In this document: positions 24,028 through 33,016 of the stretch, one piece after another
Layout of the letters: every line of letters begins with the position of its first letter
Numbering within the stretch: position 1 is the stretch's first letter
NCBI GenBank assembly: GCA_038061695.1
Contig: JBBTYT010000005.1
Span: 1-61,076 of the forward strand
Length of the DNA: 61,076 bases
Reading direction: 5' to 3'
Source: M10-OD1-4 sp038061695
Lineage (GTDB): Bacteria > Patescibacteriota > Minisyncoccia > GWC2-36-17 > M10-OD1-4
Made by a program: the position numbers and the translations under genes
The notes under the pieces: generated by a model
The model's input: only the letters and a program-made list of their open reading frames with translations
Database searches by the model: none
Told to the model about the DNA's origin: nothing

Positions 24028-24966
24028 ATGCAAAATTTAACGCTAAAACAATCAATATTATCAACTTTAGCGCATTATGAAGCAGAGAGAGGGCTACCTC
24101 TTTCTACTTTTGAGATTTATAAATATCTTCACAAAGGATCTTTTGATAGAATAATTCTCTCGCAAATCATAATAGAATTGCAGAAAATTATTAAGAATGA
24201 TGGTGTAATAAAAAATAAAAATGGATTTTTCTCCTTAAATGAAATAGAAGAGAAATGCCGAGATAGAATTTATAGAGATAAATTATCAATTAAAAAGTGG
24301 CGAAAAACAAAAAAAATAATTTCACTAATGCAATCAATTCCGTTTATTAAATCAATCTCGGTCTCAGGATCATTATCTATGAATAATATTTTTTTAAATA
24401 GCGACATAGATCTTTTTATCATAACAAAAAAAGGAAAAATATGGACAACAAGAACTCTAAGCATGCTTTTAATACAACTGATTGGACAGCGCAGACATAA
24501 TAAAAAAATAGATAATAAGATATGCCTTAATTATTATATATCCGAGAATAGCGATATACCAATAAAAAATATGGCGTCCGCAAATATTTTTCTTAGAATG
24601 ATCCCTATTTTTGAAATAAAATTATATCAATCATTCCTACAAGAAAATTATTTTTGGATAAAAAAATATTTCCAAAAATCAAAAGAAAGATTACCTTTGA
24701 AAAATTTCAGAGAAATTAAAAGAAATGGCTTTTTGTTATTCTTAAAAAAAATATCTGAATATATACTCTCAGGAAATATTGGAAATGGTATTGAGCTTAT
24801 GCTTTCAAGATGGCAGAAAAAAAGAATAGCAAAAAAAATATATGGCTTAAATAATGTTACAAATCTTATATTTACTAACGAAATACTTATGTTTCATTAT
24901 CCAAATCCAAGGAATGAAGCTATACTGATAGGTTATAAAAATATTATGGATAAAATCAAACAATAA
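24028..24966 (+). CDS. Protein with polymerase-beta-type nucleotidyltransferase domain
   Basis: A 312-residue protein. Residues 1-75 look like a winged-helix-type segment (STFEIYKYLHKGSFDRIILSQ). The nucleotidyltransferase core follows as SVSGSLSMNNIFLNSDIDLFIIT near residues 110-132, which matches the GS-x-D-x-D pattern with the two metal-binding Asp. The remainder is helical and basic. The substrate (nucleotide, protein or RNA) cannot be told. It lies 3 bases after the membrane protein gene. A toxin-antitoxin MNT role is possible, but no HEPN partner is seen. Confidence 0.75.
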   Translation: MQNLTLKQSILSTLAHYEAERGLPLSTFEIYKYLHKGSFDRIILSQIIIELQKIIKNDGVIKNKNGFFSLNEIEEKCRDRIYRDKLSIKKWRKTKKIISLMQSIPFIKSISVSGSLSMNNIFLNSDIDLFIITKKGKIWTTRTLSMLLIQLIGQRRHNKKIDNKICLNYYISENSDIPIKNMASANIFLRMIPIFEIKLYQSFLQENYFWIKKYFQKSKERLPLKNFREIKRNGFLLFLKKISEYILSGNIGNGIELMLSRWQKKRIAKKIYGLNNVTNLIFTNEILMFHYPNPRNEAILIGYKNIMDKIKQ

Positions 24967-25037
24967 AAAATTAAACTCCTTGTATTTAAATTAAAAAAAT
25001 ATTAAACTACAGTTAATATTAATTAAAATATCTAAAT

Positions 25038-25400
25038 ATGAATCAATCAAAAATAGATGAATTGAAAGAGAGACTCTTAGAAGAGAAAATGGAGACAGAA
25101 AGAGAGCTTTCAACATTTGCAGAAAAAGATAAAAAAGTTGATGGGAATTGGGATTCTAAATTTCCTCAATTTGGAGATACCACATCAGAACAAGATGAAA
25201 ATGAAGATGAGGTTGAAGAATACTTGGTAGAGCTTCCTTTGGAACGTGTATTGGAAGCAAAAATAAAAGATATAAATGAAGCATTAAAAAAAATTGAAAG
25301 AGGTGTTTATGGGAGATGTTCAGAATGCGGAGATGATATTCCTCTTGAAAGACTAACAGTAAATCCAGAAGCTAAAACATGCATAGAACATGCTGAATAA
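25038..25400 (+). CDS. TraR/DksA family zinc-finger protein
   Basis: A 120-residue member of the DksA/TraR group, which modulate RNA polymerase through the secondary channel. The N-terminal part is a charged coiled coil (about residues 1-75), and the C-terminal finger reads CSECGDDIPLERLTVNPEAKTCIEH. The fourth ligand is His rather than Cys (C-x2-C, C-x2-H). It lacks the typical DksA coiled-coil tip DxxDxA, so activity like DksA is uncertain. The gene is transcribed rightwards, upstream of comM. Confidence 0.85.
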   Translation: MNQSKIDELKERLLEEKMETERELSTFAEKDKKVDGNWDSKFPQFGDTTSEQDENEDEVEEYLVELPLERVLEAKIKDINEALKKIERGVYGRCSECGDDIPLERLTVNPEAKTCIEHAE

Positions 25401-25461
25401 TATCTAAATTAGGAATGAATTTTAATTCATTAATCTTAACTCGCAGTTAATTCATAAAGCT

Positions 25462-26979
25462 ATGCCATCAAAAGTTTTCTCGGCTTCATTGCACGGCATA
25501 GACGCCAAAATAATAGAAGTGGAGGCCGACATATCACACGGTCTCCACTCTTTTTCTATTGTTGGACTTCCTGATAAATCCGTTGATGAGTCAAAAGATA
25601 GGGTAAACTCCGCAATTAAAAATTCCGGCTTTACTCCTCCAAAAAAAACAAATCAAAAAATAACGATAAACTTAGCGCCGGCAAATATAAAAAAAGAGGG
25701 TCCATCTTATGACCTGCCAATAGCATTAGCTTATCTACTAGCATCAAAACAAATTATCTTTGATTCTAAAGAAAAATTATTCATTGGTGAACTCGCTCTT
25801 GATGGCAAAATAAGATCAGTCTCTGGCGTTCTATCTATTGTAAACACAGCGAGAGATAAAAAATTTAAACAGGTAATCGTACCGAGAGAAAATTTTGAGG
25901 AAGCAAGTCTAATAAAAAACATTGATATTATTCCGGTTGGAAATTTATATGAATGTATAGACTATCTTAAAGGCAAAGAGATTAAAACACCTCAAGAAAT
26001 AAAAAAAGAGATTCAGAGAGATATAGATTTTGACGACTTTGATTTTTGTTTCATAAAAGGCCAGGAGCATGCTAAAAGAGCCCTAGAAGTAGCGGCATCT
26101 GGGGGACATAATTTATCTATGTCTGGACCACCGGGATCTGGAAAGACTATGCTTGCAAAAGCATTCTTAACAATCTTGCCAAGCTTAACAGAAACAGAAC
26201 AACTGGAAACAACTAAAATTTACAGTATTATGGGAAAATTAAAAGATGGGGAATATCTTATAACAAAAAGGCCATTTAGATCACCGCATCACTCATCATC
26301 ATTAATATCTTTAATAGGAGGCGGTCAATATGCAAAACCAGGAGAAATATCTCTCGCTCATAACGGAGTACTTTTTCTTGATGAATTCCCTGAGTTTCAA
26401 AAAAATGTGATTGAAGCATTAAGACAACCTCTTGAAGATAAAGAGATAACCATCTCAAGAGCATCAGGATCATTTTCATATCCCGCAAATATCATTTTAA
26501 TTACAACTCAAAATCCTTGTCCTTGCGGATACTACAACACCGGACAAAAAGAATGCATATGCAGTATGATTAGTATATTAAAATACCAAAAAAAGATATC
26601 TGGACCAATTCTAGATAGGATGGATATTCAAATAGAAGTTCCTATGGTTGAACATAAAAAACTTGTAGATAAAGAAATTTCTGAAAAAAGCTCTGCTATA
26701 AAAACTAGAATTGAGGAAGCAAGAATAATCCAAATAGAACGATTAAAGAAAGATAACATATCCAAAAATTCCGAAATGAGACAAAAAGATATTAAAAAAT
26801 ATTGCAAACTGGATAATGATTCTGAAATATTCTTAAAACAACTTGCTGAAAATAATAAAATATCCGCAAGATCTTATTATAAAATAATAAAGCTGGCTAG
26901 AACAATAGCAGACTTAGATAAGTCAGATGAAATAAAAATACGCCACTTGGCAGAAGCGGCGCAATATAGAATTAAGTAG
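25462..26979 (+). CDS. YifB/ComM family Mg-chelatase-like AAA+ ATPase
   Basis: A 505-residue AAA+ protein; ComM acts as a branch-migration helicase in natural transformation. An N-terminal Lon-protease-like domain (residues 1-170) precedes the ATPase with Walker A GPPGSGKTMLAKA near 213-225 and Walker B GVLFLDEFPEFQ near 295-306. The chelatase-type insert and a Cys cluster (CPCGYYNTGQKECICS) follow near 350-365. The C-terminal helical domain is complete. With the type IV secretion or pilus genes further on, a DNA-uptake role is conceivable, but this is inference. Confidence 0.93.
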   Translation: MPSKVFSASLHGIDAKIIEVEADISHGLHSFSIVGLPDKSVDESKDRVNSAIKNSGFTPPKKTNQKITINLAPANIKKEGPSYDLPIALAYLLASKQIIFDSKEKLFIGELALDGKIRSVSGVLSIVNTARDKKFKQVIVPRENFEEASLIKNIDIIPVGNLYECIDYLKGKEIKTPQEIKKEIQRDIDFDDFDFCFIKGQEHAKRALEVAASGGHNLSMSGPPGSGKTMLAKAFLTILPSLTETEQLETTKIYSIMGKLKDGEYLITKRPFRSPHHSSSLISLIGGGQYAKPGEISLAHNGVLFLDEFPEFQKNVIEALRQPLEDKEITISRASGSFSYPANIILITTQNPCPCGYYNTGQKECICSMISILKYQKKISGPILDRMDIQIEVPMVEHKKLVDKEISEKSSAIKTRIEEARIIQIERLKKDNISKNSEMRQKDIKKYCKLDNDSEIFLKQLAENNKISARSYYKIIKLARTIADLDKSDEIKIRHLAEAAQYRIK

Positions 26980-26998
26980 TTGTTAGTTTATAGTTTTT

Positions 26999-27042
26999 AG
27001 TTTTTAGGTTATAAACACCCTAGCACCTATAACCTGAAAACT
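26999..27042. terminator. Bidirectional terminator-like inverted repeat between convergent genes
   Basis: Arms AGTTTTTAGGTTATA and TATAACCTGAAAACT are complementary except for one G-T pair, with a 14-base loop. The repeat separates comM from the convergent peptidase gene. Confidence 0.55.
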
Positions 27043-27052
27043 AGAACCTACG

Positions 27053-28330
27053 TCAGTAGCTTCTATACTTAGCAAGGGGATTATTTGCGCCCCTAACCTC
27101 AAAGTGAAGATGGCATCCTGTTGATTTGCCTGATCCTTGCATTCTAAATAGCTTTCCATTAACATATTCAAACCCTCCACCCATACTCCCTATCTCTTGA
27201 CCCTTCTTGACAAATTGTCCAGATTCCACAGAAATATCCTTCATATGAGCATACAATGTTGCAGTTCCATTAGGATGTGTAATTTTTACATGATTTCCAT
27301 AACCGCCAAAAACAGTTGCTCCGAACTTTGATCTTGATTTTGTCGTTAATGCTGTTGCAACAAGACCGTCAGCAGCGGAATAAATAGGAGAGCCACACTT
27401 ATTTGCCACATCAACTCCATTATAACCATGGACTCCTTGAGACCTAACTCCTTTAGCTGGAAATATAAAATACGAATCTGCATTTACAGTAGATTTGGAA
27501 TAAGTTACTACCGTCTTTGTTTTTGCCACTGCATATACTATAGGCATCTCACCATCAGGAATAATTAAAATTTCACCTAATTGAAGCGCGCCATCTAGAG
27601 ACAAACTATTAAATGTTATAATATCCTCTTTTTTCACTTTATATTTTTTAGCTATCGCAACAATTGTGTCTCCTTTTTTTACATCATGTTGAATTCCTGT
27701 TACTGGTAAAATTTTTAATTCTTGACCCTCTTTAATATAACTTAAAGAATTTAAATTATTTGCCCATAAAACAGTATTTATTGTTACGCCAAACTCTGCG
27801 GCAATCTTTGAAATAGTATCGCCTTGTTCAACTTTATAGATTATGGTTTCTGATCTATCATTCTCAGAAGCAACCGTTGTTAAAGATGCTAATCCAGGAA
27901 TCAAAGAATCATCTCCAGTTGTTGAAATATCAGTATAATCTAAATCTCCCTGATCGTTAGGTCCGCCTTTTGCTTCTTGTATATCAGCATCAACTTCATT
28001 ATAACTCAATGAATCTTTATTATGAAAATTTTGTATATTAATCACACTCGTTCGTATAGCTGTATTCGGAAGATTTAAGGATTTTACATCTAAGTAATCT
28101 AAGGAGAAGATGGAATCAAAAGCAGAAACTCTGCCAGTGCTCTCCATTAGATTAAGAAGAAAGACTAAAATAAAAAGAGAAAAGACAAATGAATAGGTAA
28201 AGTTAACTCTAAAAAATCTATATATGCTTATTATATACCTTAAAGCCTTTCTTAACGAAAATAAAAATAAACTGCCAGTCCAAACTGTGAAGTTTTTCGC
28301 TCCAATACTATCTATTTTACCCTTTAACAA
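27053..28330 (-). CDS. LysM-repeat M23 family peptidoglycan endopeptidase
   Basis: A cell-wall hydrolase of 425 residues. An N-terminal hydrophobic segment (about 40-62) would anchor or export it. Two LysM repeats follow (YKVEQGDTISKIAAEFGVT near 164; HDVKKGDTIVAIAKKYKVK near 213). The M23 domain occupies the C-terminal third, with HGYNGVDVA at 301-309, YAHM, and CHLHFEVRG near 404-412. The usual first zinc ligand position (HxGxD) is Asn304 instead of His; a His lies at 301. The HxH pair is intact, so activity is likely but not certain. Confidence 0.9.
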   Translation of the reverse strand: MLKGKIDSIGAKNFTVWTGSLFLFSLRKALRYIISIYRFFRVNFTYSFVFSLFILVFLLNLMESTGRVSAFDSIFSLDYLDVKSLNLPNTAIRTSVINIQNFHNKDSLSYNEVDADIQEAKGGPNDQGDLDYTDISTTGDDSLIPGLASLTTVASENDRSETIIYKVEQGDTISKIAAEFGVTINTVLWANNLNSLSYIKEGQELKILPVTGIQHDVKKGDTIVAIAKKYKVKKEDIITFNSLSLDGALQLGEILIIPDGEMPIVYAVAKTKTVVTYSKSTVNADSYFIFPAKGVRSQGVHGYNGVDVANKCGSPIYSAADGLVATALTTKSRSKFGATVFGGYGNHVKITHPNGTATLYAHMKDISVESGQFVKKGQEIGSMGGGFEYVNGKLFRMQGSGKSTGCHLHFEVRGANNPLAKYRSY

Positions 28331-28482
28331 AGAGTAAAAATTTTGTTTTTCAGTAAAAATATTATCTAAATTAAGTATTAATAAGAATTAACCACCATAA
28401 TTAGACATTACTGCATTTTTTTGATACTTTATTATATATAGAATATCAAAAATTTCATAAAAAGTCAATTAACTTATTAAGA

Positions 28483-30402
28483 TTGTCAACCCTTTTAAAT
28501 AACTTAAATGAACCGCAAAAAGAGGCTGTCCAAACGATGAATGGACCGCTTTTAGTTATTGCTGGCGCAGGATCAGGCAAAACAAAACTCCTAACATGCA
28601 AAATAGCATATTTAATAGAAAAGGGTATAAAACCTTATAATATTCTTGCCGTAACTTTTACCAATAAAGCGGCTGGGGAAATGAAAGAACGCGTAAAAAA
28701 GCTAGCCCAAAATATAAAAATAAGCGTTGATGGTTTAAATATAGGAACATTCCATTCTATCTGTATGATAATCTTAAGAGAAAATACAGACTTAGTAGGA
28801 ATTAAGAAAAACTTCGTAATTTTTGATAGTGATGATCAAATATCTCTTATAAAAACTATATTAAAAGAAGAAAATCTTGATCCAGAAAAGTTTAAACCAA
28901 GGACATTTCAATCAAAAATATCCAATTTAAAAAGTAACTTAAAAAGTCCCTCCGCTTTTGAAAATGAGGCCTCTGACTATATATCCAAAATAACATCAAA
29001 AATTTATACAAAATATCAGCAATATATCAAAGAGTATAATGCTGTTGACTTTGATGATATTATTATGTTTTGTGTAAAATTATTCCAAAATAATCAAGAA
29101 ATACTCGAAAAATATCAAGAAAAATTCAAATATATACTAATAGATGAATATCAAGATACAAATTCCGCTCAATATAATCTGGTGAAACTCCTAGCTCAAA
29201 AACATCACAATATATGTGTGGTTGGTGATAATGATCAAGCTATTTATGGCTGGCGAGCGGCTGATTACAAAAATATTCTGAATTTTGAAAAGGATTATCC
29301 GAGCGTAAAAGAGATAATACTTGATGAGAACTACAGATCAACAAAAAACATTATAAATGCGGCTAATGGAATAATCGTAAAAAATAAAGCTAGGAAGGAA
29401 AAAAATCTGTTCACTTCAAATGAAAAAGGAGGAAAAATAAACCTTATTTTAGCATCTTCTGAGCGAAAAGAGTCAGAATTTATCACAAAAAAGATAAAAG
29501 AGTTAGCTAAAAAAGAGAATAGACCATTCTCAGACTTCGTTATTCTCTATAGGGCAAATGCTCAATCTCGCGCAGTGGAAGAGGAATTTATGAAAGCATC
29601 TCTGCCTTACAAGATAATAGGCGGATTTAAATTCTATCAAAGAAAAGAAGTGAAAGATATCATCGCCTATCTACGCTATATCCATAATGAAAGTGACAAA
29701 ACTAGCTTTCAAAGAGTTGTAAATACACCGGCAAGAGGAATTGGCAAAGTAACATTAGATAAATATTTACAAACAGGCGAGATATCAAAAAATCTTCAAT
29801 CATTCTTTCAGATGATAGCTTCATTGAAGGAAGATATGAAAAGTATCTCTCTTTCTAGACTAATACGAGAAATAGCAAAAAAAAGCAAAATAGAAGAAAA
29901 TCTAAAAGACGGAACAAAAGAAGGTGAATCAAAACTGGAAAATGTTTTAGAACTTATATCAGTCGCATCAATCTATGACAAAGAGGAAAACGCCATATCA
30001 AAATTCTTAGAGAATATAGCTTTAATATCGGATCAAGATGATGTAGATCAAGAAAAACCGCTTGTAAATTTAATGACTATTCATGCCTCAAAAGGACTTG
30101 AATTTGATGTAGTATTTATTTTGGGAATGGAAGATGGTATATTCCCTCATGAAAGAAGTAAAAACTCCACTGAAGAGCTTGAGGAGGAACGACGACTTTG
30201 TTATGTCGCATTAACAAGAGCCAAAAAAAATATTTATCTTCTTCATACTGAGAAAAGAAATATATTCGGAAGAACAGAAACAAACCCGCCATCAAGATTC
30301 CTTTATGACATACCTCAAGAGTTAATAGAATTTGAACAATATCCAACAGCTGAATTTAAATTCAGAGATGAAATGGAGGAGGGAATAATAGACTTTGAAT
30401 AA
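28483..30402 (+). CDS. UvrD/PcrA-type superfamily I DNA helicase (TTG start)
   Basis: A 3'-to-5' DNA helicase of 639 residues acting in repair and replication-fork maintenance. Motifs in order: Q-motif LNEPQKEAV, Walker A GAGSGKT near 28-34, motif II DEYQDTNSAQYNL near 222-234, QAIYGWRAAD, motif V TIHASKGLEFDVVF near 533-546 and motif VI CYVALTRAKK near 573-582. The start is TTG at 28483; an in-frame stop lies just upstream, and TTG gives the correct conserved N-terminus. It is somewhat shorter than typical PcrA, lacking the C-terminal extension. Confidence 0.93.
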   Translation: MSTLLNNLNEPQKEAVQTMNGPLLVIAGAGSGKTKLLTCKIAYLIEKGIKPYNILAVTFTNKAAGEMKERVKKLAQNIKISVDGLNIGTFHSICMIILRENTDLVGIKKNFVIFDSDDQISLIKTILKEENLDPEKFKPRTFQSKISNLKSNLKSPSAFENEASDYISKITSKIYTKYQQYIKEYNAVDFDDIIMFCVKLFQNNQEILEKYQEKFKYILIDEYQDTNSAQYNLVKLLAQKHHNICVVGDNDQAIYGWRAADYKNILNFEKDYPSVKEIILDENYRSTKNIINAANGIIVKNKARKEKNLFTSNEKGGKINLILASSERKESEFITKKIKELAKKENRPFSDFVILYRANAQSRAVEEEFMKASLPYKIIGGFKFYQRKEVKDIIAYLRYIHNESDKTSFQRVVNTPARGIGKVTLDKYLQTGEISKNLQSFFQMIASLKEDMKSISLSRLIREIAKKSKIEENLKDGTKEGESKLENVLELISVASIYDKEENAISKFLENIALISDQDDVDQEKPLVNLMTIHASKGLEFDVVFILGMEDGIFPHERSKNSTEELEEERRLCYVALTRAKKNIYLLHTEKRNIFGRTETNPPSRFLYDIPQELIEFEQYPTAEFKFRDEMEEGIIDFE

Positions 30403-30403
30403 T

Positions 30404-30490
30404 AGTGTCGTATTCACTCTTTGTTAGTGTCGTATTTGCAAAAATCTCTTTATTTATGCTATACTTTTAAAGCATAAAAAGTGTCGTAAA
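30404..30490 (+). promoter_or_regulatory. fic promoter with three AGTGTCGTA repeats and an inverted repeat
   Basis: AGTGTCGTA occurs three times (30404, 30426 and 30480), twice extended as AGTGTCGTATT. The first two are 22 bases apart, about two helical turns. The second abuts the -35 box TTGCAA (30436-30441); the -10 TATACT is at 30460-30465 after an 18-base spacer; the third lies downstream of the start point. TTTATGCT-N10-AGCATAAA (30453-30478) covers the -10. The layout is that of repressor operators, perhaps bound by the Fic protein's own C-terminal winged helix. Confidence 0.65.
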
Positions 30491-30495
30491 TAAGA

Positions 30496-31527
30496 ATGTA
30501 CAAACCAAATTTTGAAATAACTCCTAAAATATTAGACCTGATATCCAAGATATCTTCCGCTAGAGAGACGATTTTTTCCGCTCAATTAATCCCTCAATGG
30601 GAAGTTTCTTTGCGTCGTGATGCTATTCTTAATAACGCTCACGCTTCAACAAATATTGAGGGAAACACCCTTTCTAAAAATGAGGTTACAGAACTCTCTT
30701 TGGGAAGAGATGTTTTAAAAACAAAAAAGGAAAAACAGGAAGTTTTAAACTACTTGAGCGCTCTTTCTAATTTGGAAAAATTAACTAAAAATAAAAATAT
30801 CACAAAAAAAAATATCTTAAAAGCCCACAAATGGATAGTAAAAGAAACTTTAGAAAATAAAGAATGGGAGGGCGCCTGCAGAAATATTCAAGTATACATC
30901 GGCAACACAAAGACCGGTATCATCTCTTTTGTTCCGCCAAAACCGGAAGAGATAGAAGAACAATTAGATTCTTTTCTAAGCTGGCTTAACTCGGATCACA
31001 AAATACATCCCATACTTGAGGCCGGCATAACGCACTATGAGATTGCGCGTATTCATCCTTTCGCAGATGGCAATGGAAGATTAGCAAGATTTATTGCCAC
31101 ATGGATATTAGTAAACAGAGGGTTTGATATTAAAAGATTCTTTGCATTAGATGATTATTATAATAGTGATAGAAGAAACTATTATGAAGCTTTAAAAACA
31201 GTAGATAGAGAGACAATAAATATAACAAAATGGCTTGAATATTTTATAGATGGAGTTGCTGTCTCATCTGAAGCTACGAAGAAAAAAGTTCTAATGCTTT
31301 CTGGCGGAAAGAAAAAATCCGGCACCAAACAAATAACTCTCGCAGAAAGAGAGATAAAAATAATAGAATATATAAACCGCCATAGCCAAATAACAAATAG
31401 CGAGACACAAAGAATATTAAATGTAAAAAGACAAGTCGCAACAAAAGAACTTGCCAAGCTTGTGAAAAAAAATGTTATTAGAAAAATCGGCACATACAAA
31501 GATGCAAAATATATTTTAAAAGATTAA
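30496..31527 (+). CDS. Fic family protein with N-terminal inhibitory motif and C-terminal winged helix
   Basis: A probable AMP-transferase acting on target proteins. The core motif HPFADGNGRLAR starts at His187. An N-terminal autoinhibitory S-x-x-x-E-G motif is seen at Ser51-Gly56 (STNIEG), a class II arrangement in which the Glu blocks productive ATP binding. The C-terminal part (about 275-343) looks like a winged helix (ERILNVKRQVATKELAKLV-like helices), which could bind the repeated sites in its own promoter. The target is unknown. The gene stands between the helicase and rsmA with its own promoter. Confidence 0.9.
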   Translation: MYKPNFEITPKILDLISKISSARETIFSAQLIPQWEVSLRRDAILNNAHASTNIEGNTLSKNEVTELSLGRDVLKTKKEKQEVLNYLSALSNLEKLTKNKNITKKNILKAHKWIVKETLENKEWEGACRNIQVYIGNTKTGIISFVPPKPEEIEEQLDSFLSWLNSDHKIHPILEAGITHYEIARIHPFADGNGRLARFIATWILVNRGFDIKRFFALDDYYNSDRRNYYEALKTVDRETINITKWLEYFIDGVAVSSEATKKKVLMLSGGKKKSGTKQITLAEREIKIIEYINRHSQITNSETQRILNVKRQVATKELAKLVKKNVIRKIGTYKDAKYILKD

Positions 31528-31554
31528 TTATTTTAAGTTAGGAATTCCTGAACA

Positions 31555-32418
31555 ATGAATTTAACATCTCAAACAGAAATAAAAAAACTACTAAATGAAA
31601 TTGGAGCAAACCCAAAAAAACACTATGGTCAAAATTTCCTTGTAAATAAAGGGATTTTGGAGAAAATTATTACATATTCAGATATTAATGAAGATGATAT
31701 TATTCTTGAAATAGGACCTGGACTTGGCACCTTGACAAAAGAGCTTTCAAAAAAAGCGAAAAAAGTCATTGTCATTGAAAAAGATTTTGATATGTTAAAT
31801 ATTTTAAAAAAAGTTTTAATATCAGAAAATATTAAAAATGTTGAAATTATAAATGGAGATGTTTTAAAATTAGATATAGCCAAACTCAAAATAAAAAAAT
31901 ACAAATTAATAGCAAATATTCCTTACTATTTAACATCTGCCTTGATAAGAAAATTTTTGGAAGAAAAACTCCGGCCGGAAAAAATAATCTTAATGATGCA
32001 AAAAGAAGTGGCTCAAAGAATTTGCGCAAAAGAAAAAATGAACTTACTCTCTTTGTCTGTTCTCTTTTACGCAACGCCGAAAATTCTTTTCTCTGTTTCC
32101 AAAGGATCATTCTGGCCTATTCCAAATGTAGATTCAGTTCTCATCAAAATAACTCCCAATGAAAAACCATTGATGGAGCCTTCTATATTTTTCAAATTTA
32201 TAAAAGCCGGCTTCTCCTCTCCAAGAAAACTGCTTATAAGCAACTTGTCAGAAAACTTAAAAATAGACAAGGAAAAAATGAAAGATATTTTTAAAAAAAC
32301 AAACTTAGACGAGAAAACAAGAGCTGAAGATCTAACTATACAAAACTGGCTAAAACTTATACACATAACAATCATAAAGATAAACTTGGAGAGTAGGACA
32401 CCAAATGATATTATATAA
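31555..32418 (+). CDS. rsmA: 16S rRNA (adenine(1518)-N6/adenine(1519)-N6)-dimethyltransferase
   Basis: Dimethylates two adjacent adenines in the 3' hairpin of 16S rRNA late in 30S assembly (KsgA). The N-terminal GQNFLVNKGIL is at about residues 24-34. The SAM-binding motif ILEIGPGLGTLTKEL lies near 49-63, the acidic motif VIEKDF near 71-76, and the catalytic NIPYYLTSALI near 121-131 (the N-I/L-P-Y motif). The C-terminal helical domain is present. The 287-residue length is standard. It is followed after 25 bases by a small membrane protein gene. Confidence 0.95.
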   Translation: MNLTSQTEIKKLLNEIGANPKKHYGQNFLVNKGILEKIITYSDINEDDIILEIGPGLGTLTKELSKKAKKVIVIEKDFDMLNILKKVLISENIKNVEIINGDVLKLDIAKLKIKKYKLIANIPYYLTSALIRKFLEEKLRPEKIILMMQKEVAQRICAKEKMNLLSLSVLFYATPKILFSVSKGSFWPIPNVDSVLIKITPNEKPLMEPSIFFKFIKAGFSSPRKLLISNLSENLKIDKEKMKDIFKKTNLDEKTRAEDLTIQNWLKLIHITIIKINLESRTPNDII

Positions 32419-32443
32419 ATATACATAAAAAAACAGAAAGATA

Positions 32444-32923
32444 ATGGAAAATTTTGAAGAAAATTATACACAAAGATTGAATCAAGCAAGAGCCTCAGAG
32501 CGACTACAAGCAAATGCAGAATTATCTGATAATCTTGAAGACGAGGAAGATGAGGAAGATGATATGACCTTAGAATTAGAAAACCCGCCAAAACATCCAT
32601 CTTTTCCTTTTATTATAATGCTTTGCGCTGTTTTAAAAGATATGTCAGATGTTCTAACTGCCGGATTTTTAGGAATTATAACATCAGCTTTTTTTGGTCT
32701 TCTTATATTCTTTTGGATAATGCTTCAAGATACAGGCATTATAAGAAAGTTACTCATAAAAAAAGTCGTTTTGAGAATTGTATTGGCATTATTGATAGGA
32801 TTAATTCCTATAGCTGGAGCTATAATACCGGAAGCGACTATATTGGTTTTATTAATATATTTAAATCATTATAAGATAGTTAATAATTTTTATGCGACTT
32901 TGGAAAAAATTGAGATAGTTTAA
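32444..32923 (+). CDS. Small membrane protein with acidic N-terminus, head of the secretion locus
   Basis: A 159-residue protein of unknown function. Residues 1-45 are strongly acidic (ELSDNLEDEEDEEDDMTLE), followed by hydrophobic segments near 52-92 and 106-135 that suggest two to four membrane spans with a positively charged loop KLLIKKVVLR between. It lies between rsmA and the calcium-loop protein, on the same strand as the type IV secretion-like genes. It may belong to that unit or to the rsmA transcript. Confidence 0.7.
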   Translation: MENFEENYTQRLNQARASERLQANAELSDNLEDEEDEEDDMTLELENPPKHPSFPFIIMLCAVLKDMSDVLTAGFLGIITSAFFGLLIFFWIMLQDTGIIRKLLIKKVVLRIVLALLIGLIPIAGAIIPEATILVLLIYLNHYKIVNNFYATLEKIEIV

Positions 32924-32930
32924 CTTGATA

Positions 32931-32984
32931 AAATAACTATCCACAGTTAAAAAATTCTTATTTTACCTTTCTTTATGGTATAAT
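32931..32984 (+). promoter_or_regulatory. Secretion-locus promoter with a DnaA-box-containing motif
   Basis: An extended -10 (TG-G-TATAAT, 32976-32984) lies 32 bases before the ATG at 33017. Upstream, 32931-32945 carries AAATAACTATCCACA, identical for 15 bases to the complement of 15798-15812. It contains the near-consensus DnaA box CTATCCACA and is flanked by TAACT/AGTTA. Confidence 0.55.
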
Positions 32985-33016
32985 TTAAATTAAAGAAAAT
33001 TTAACTTTCAATATAA

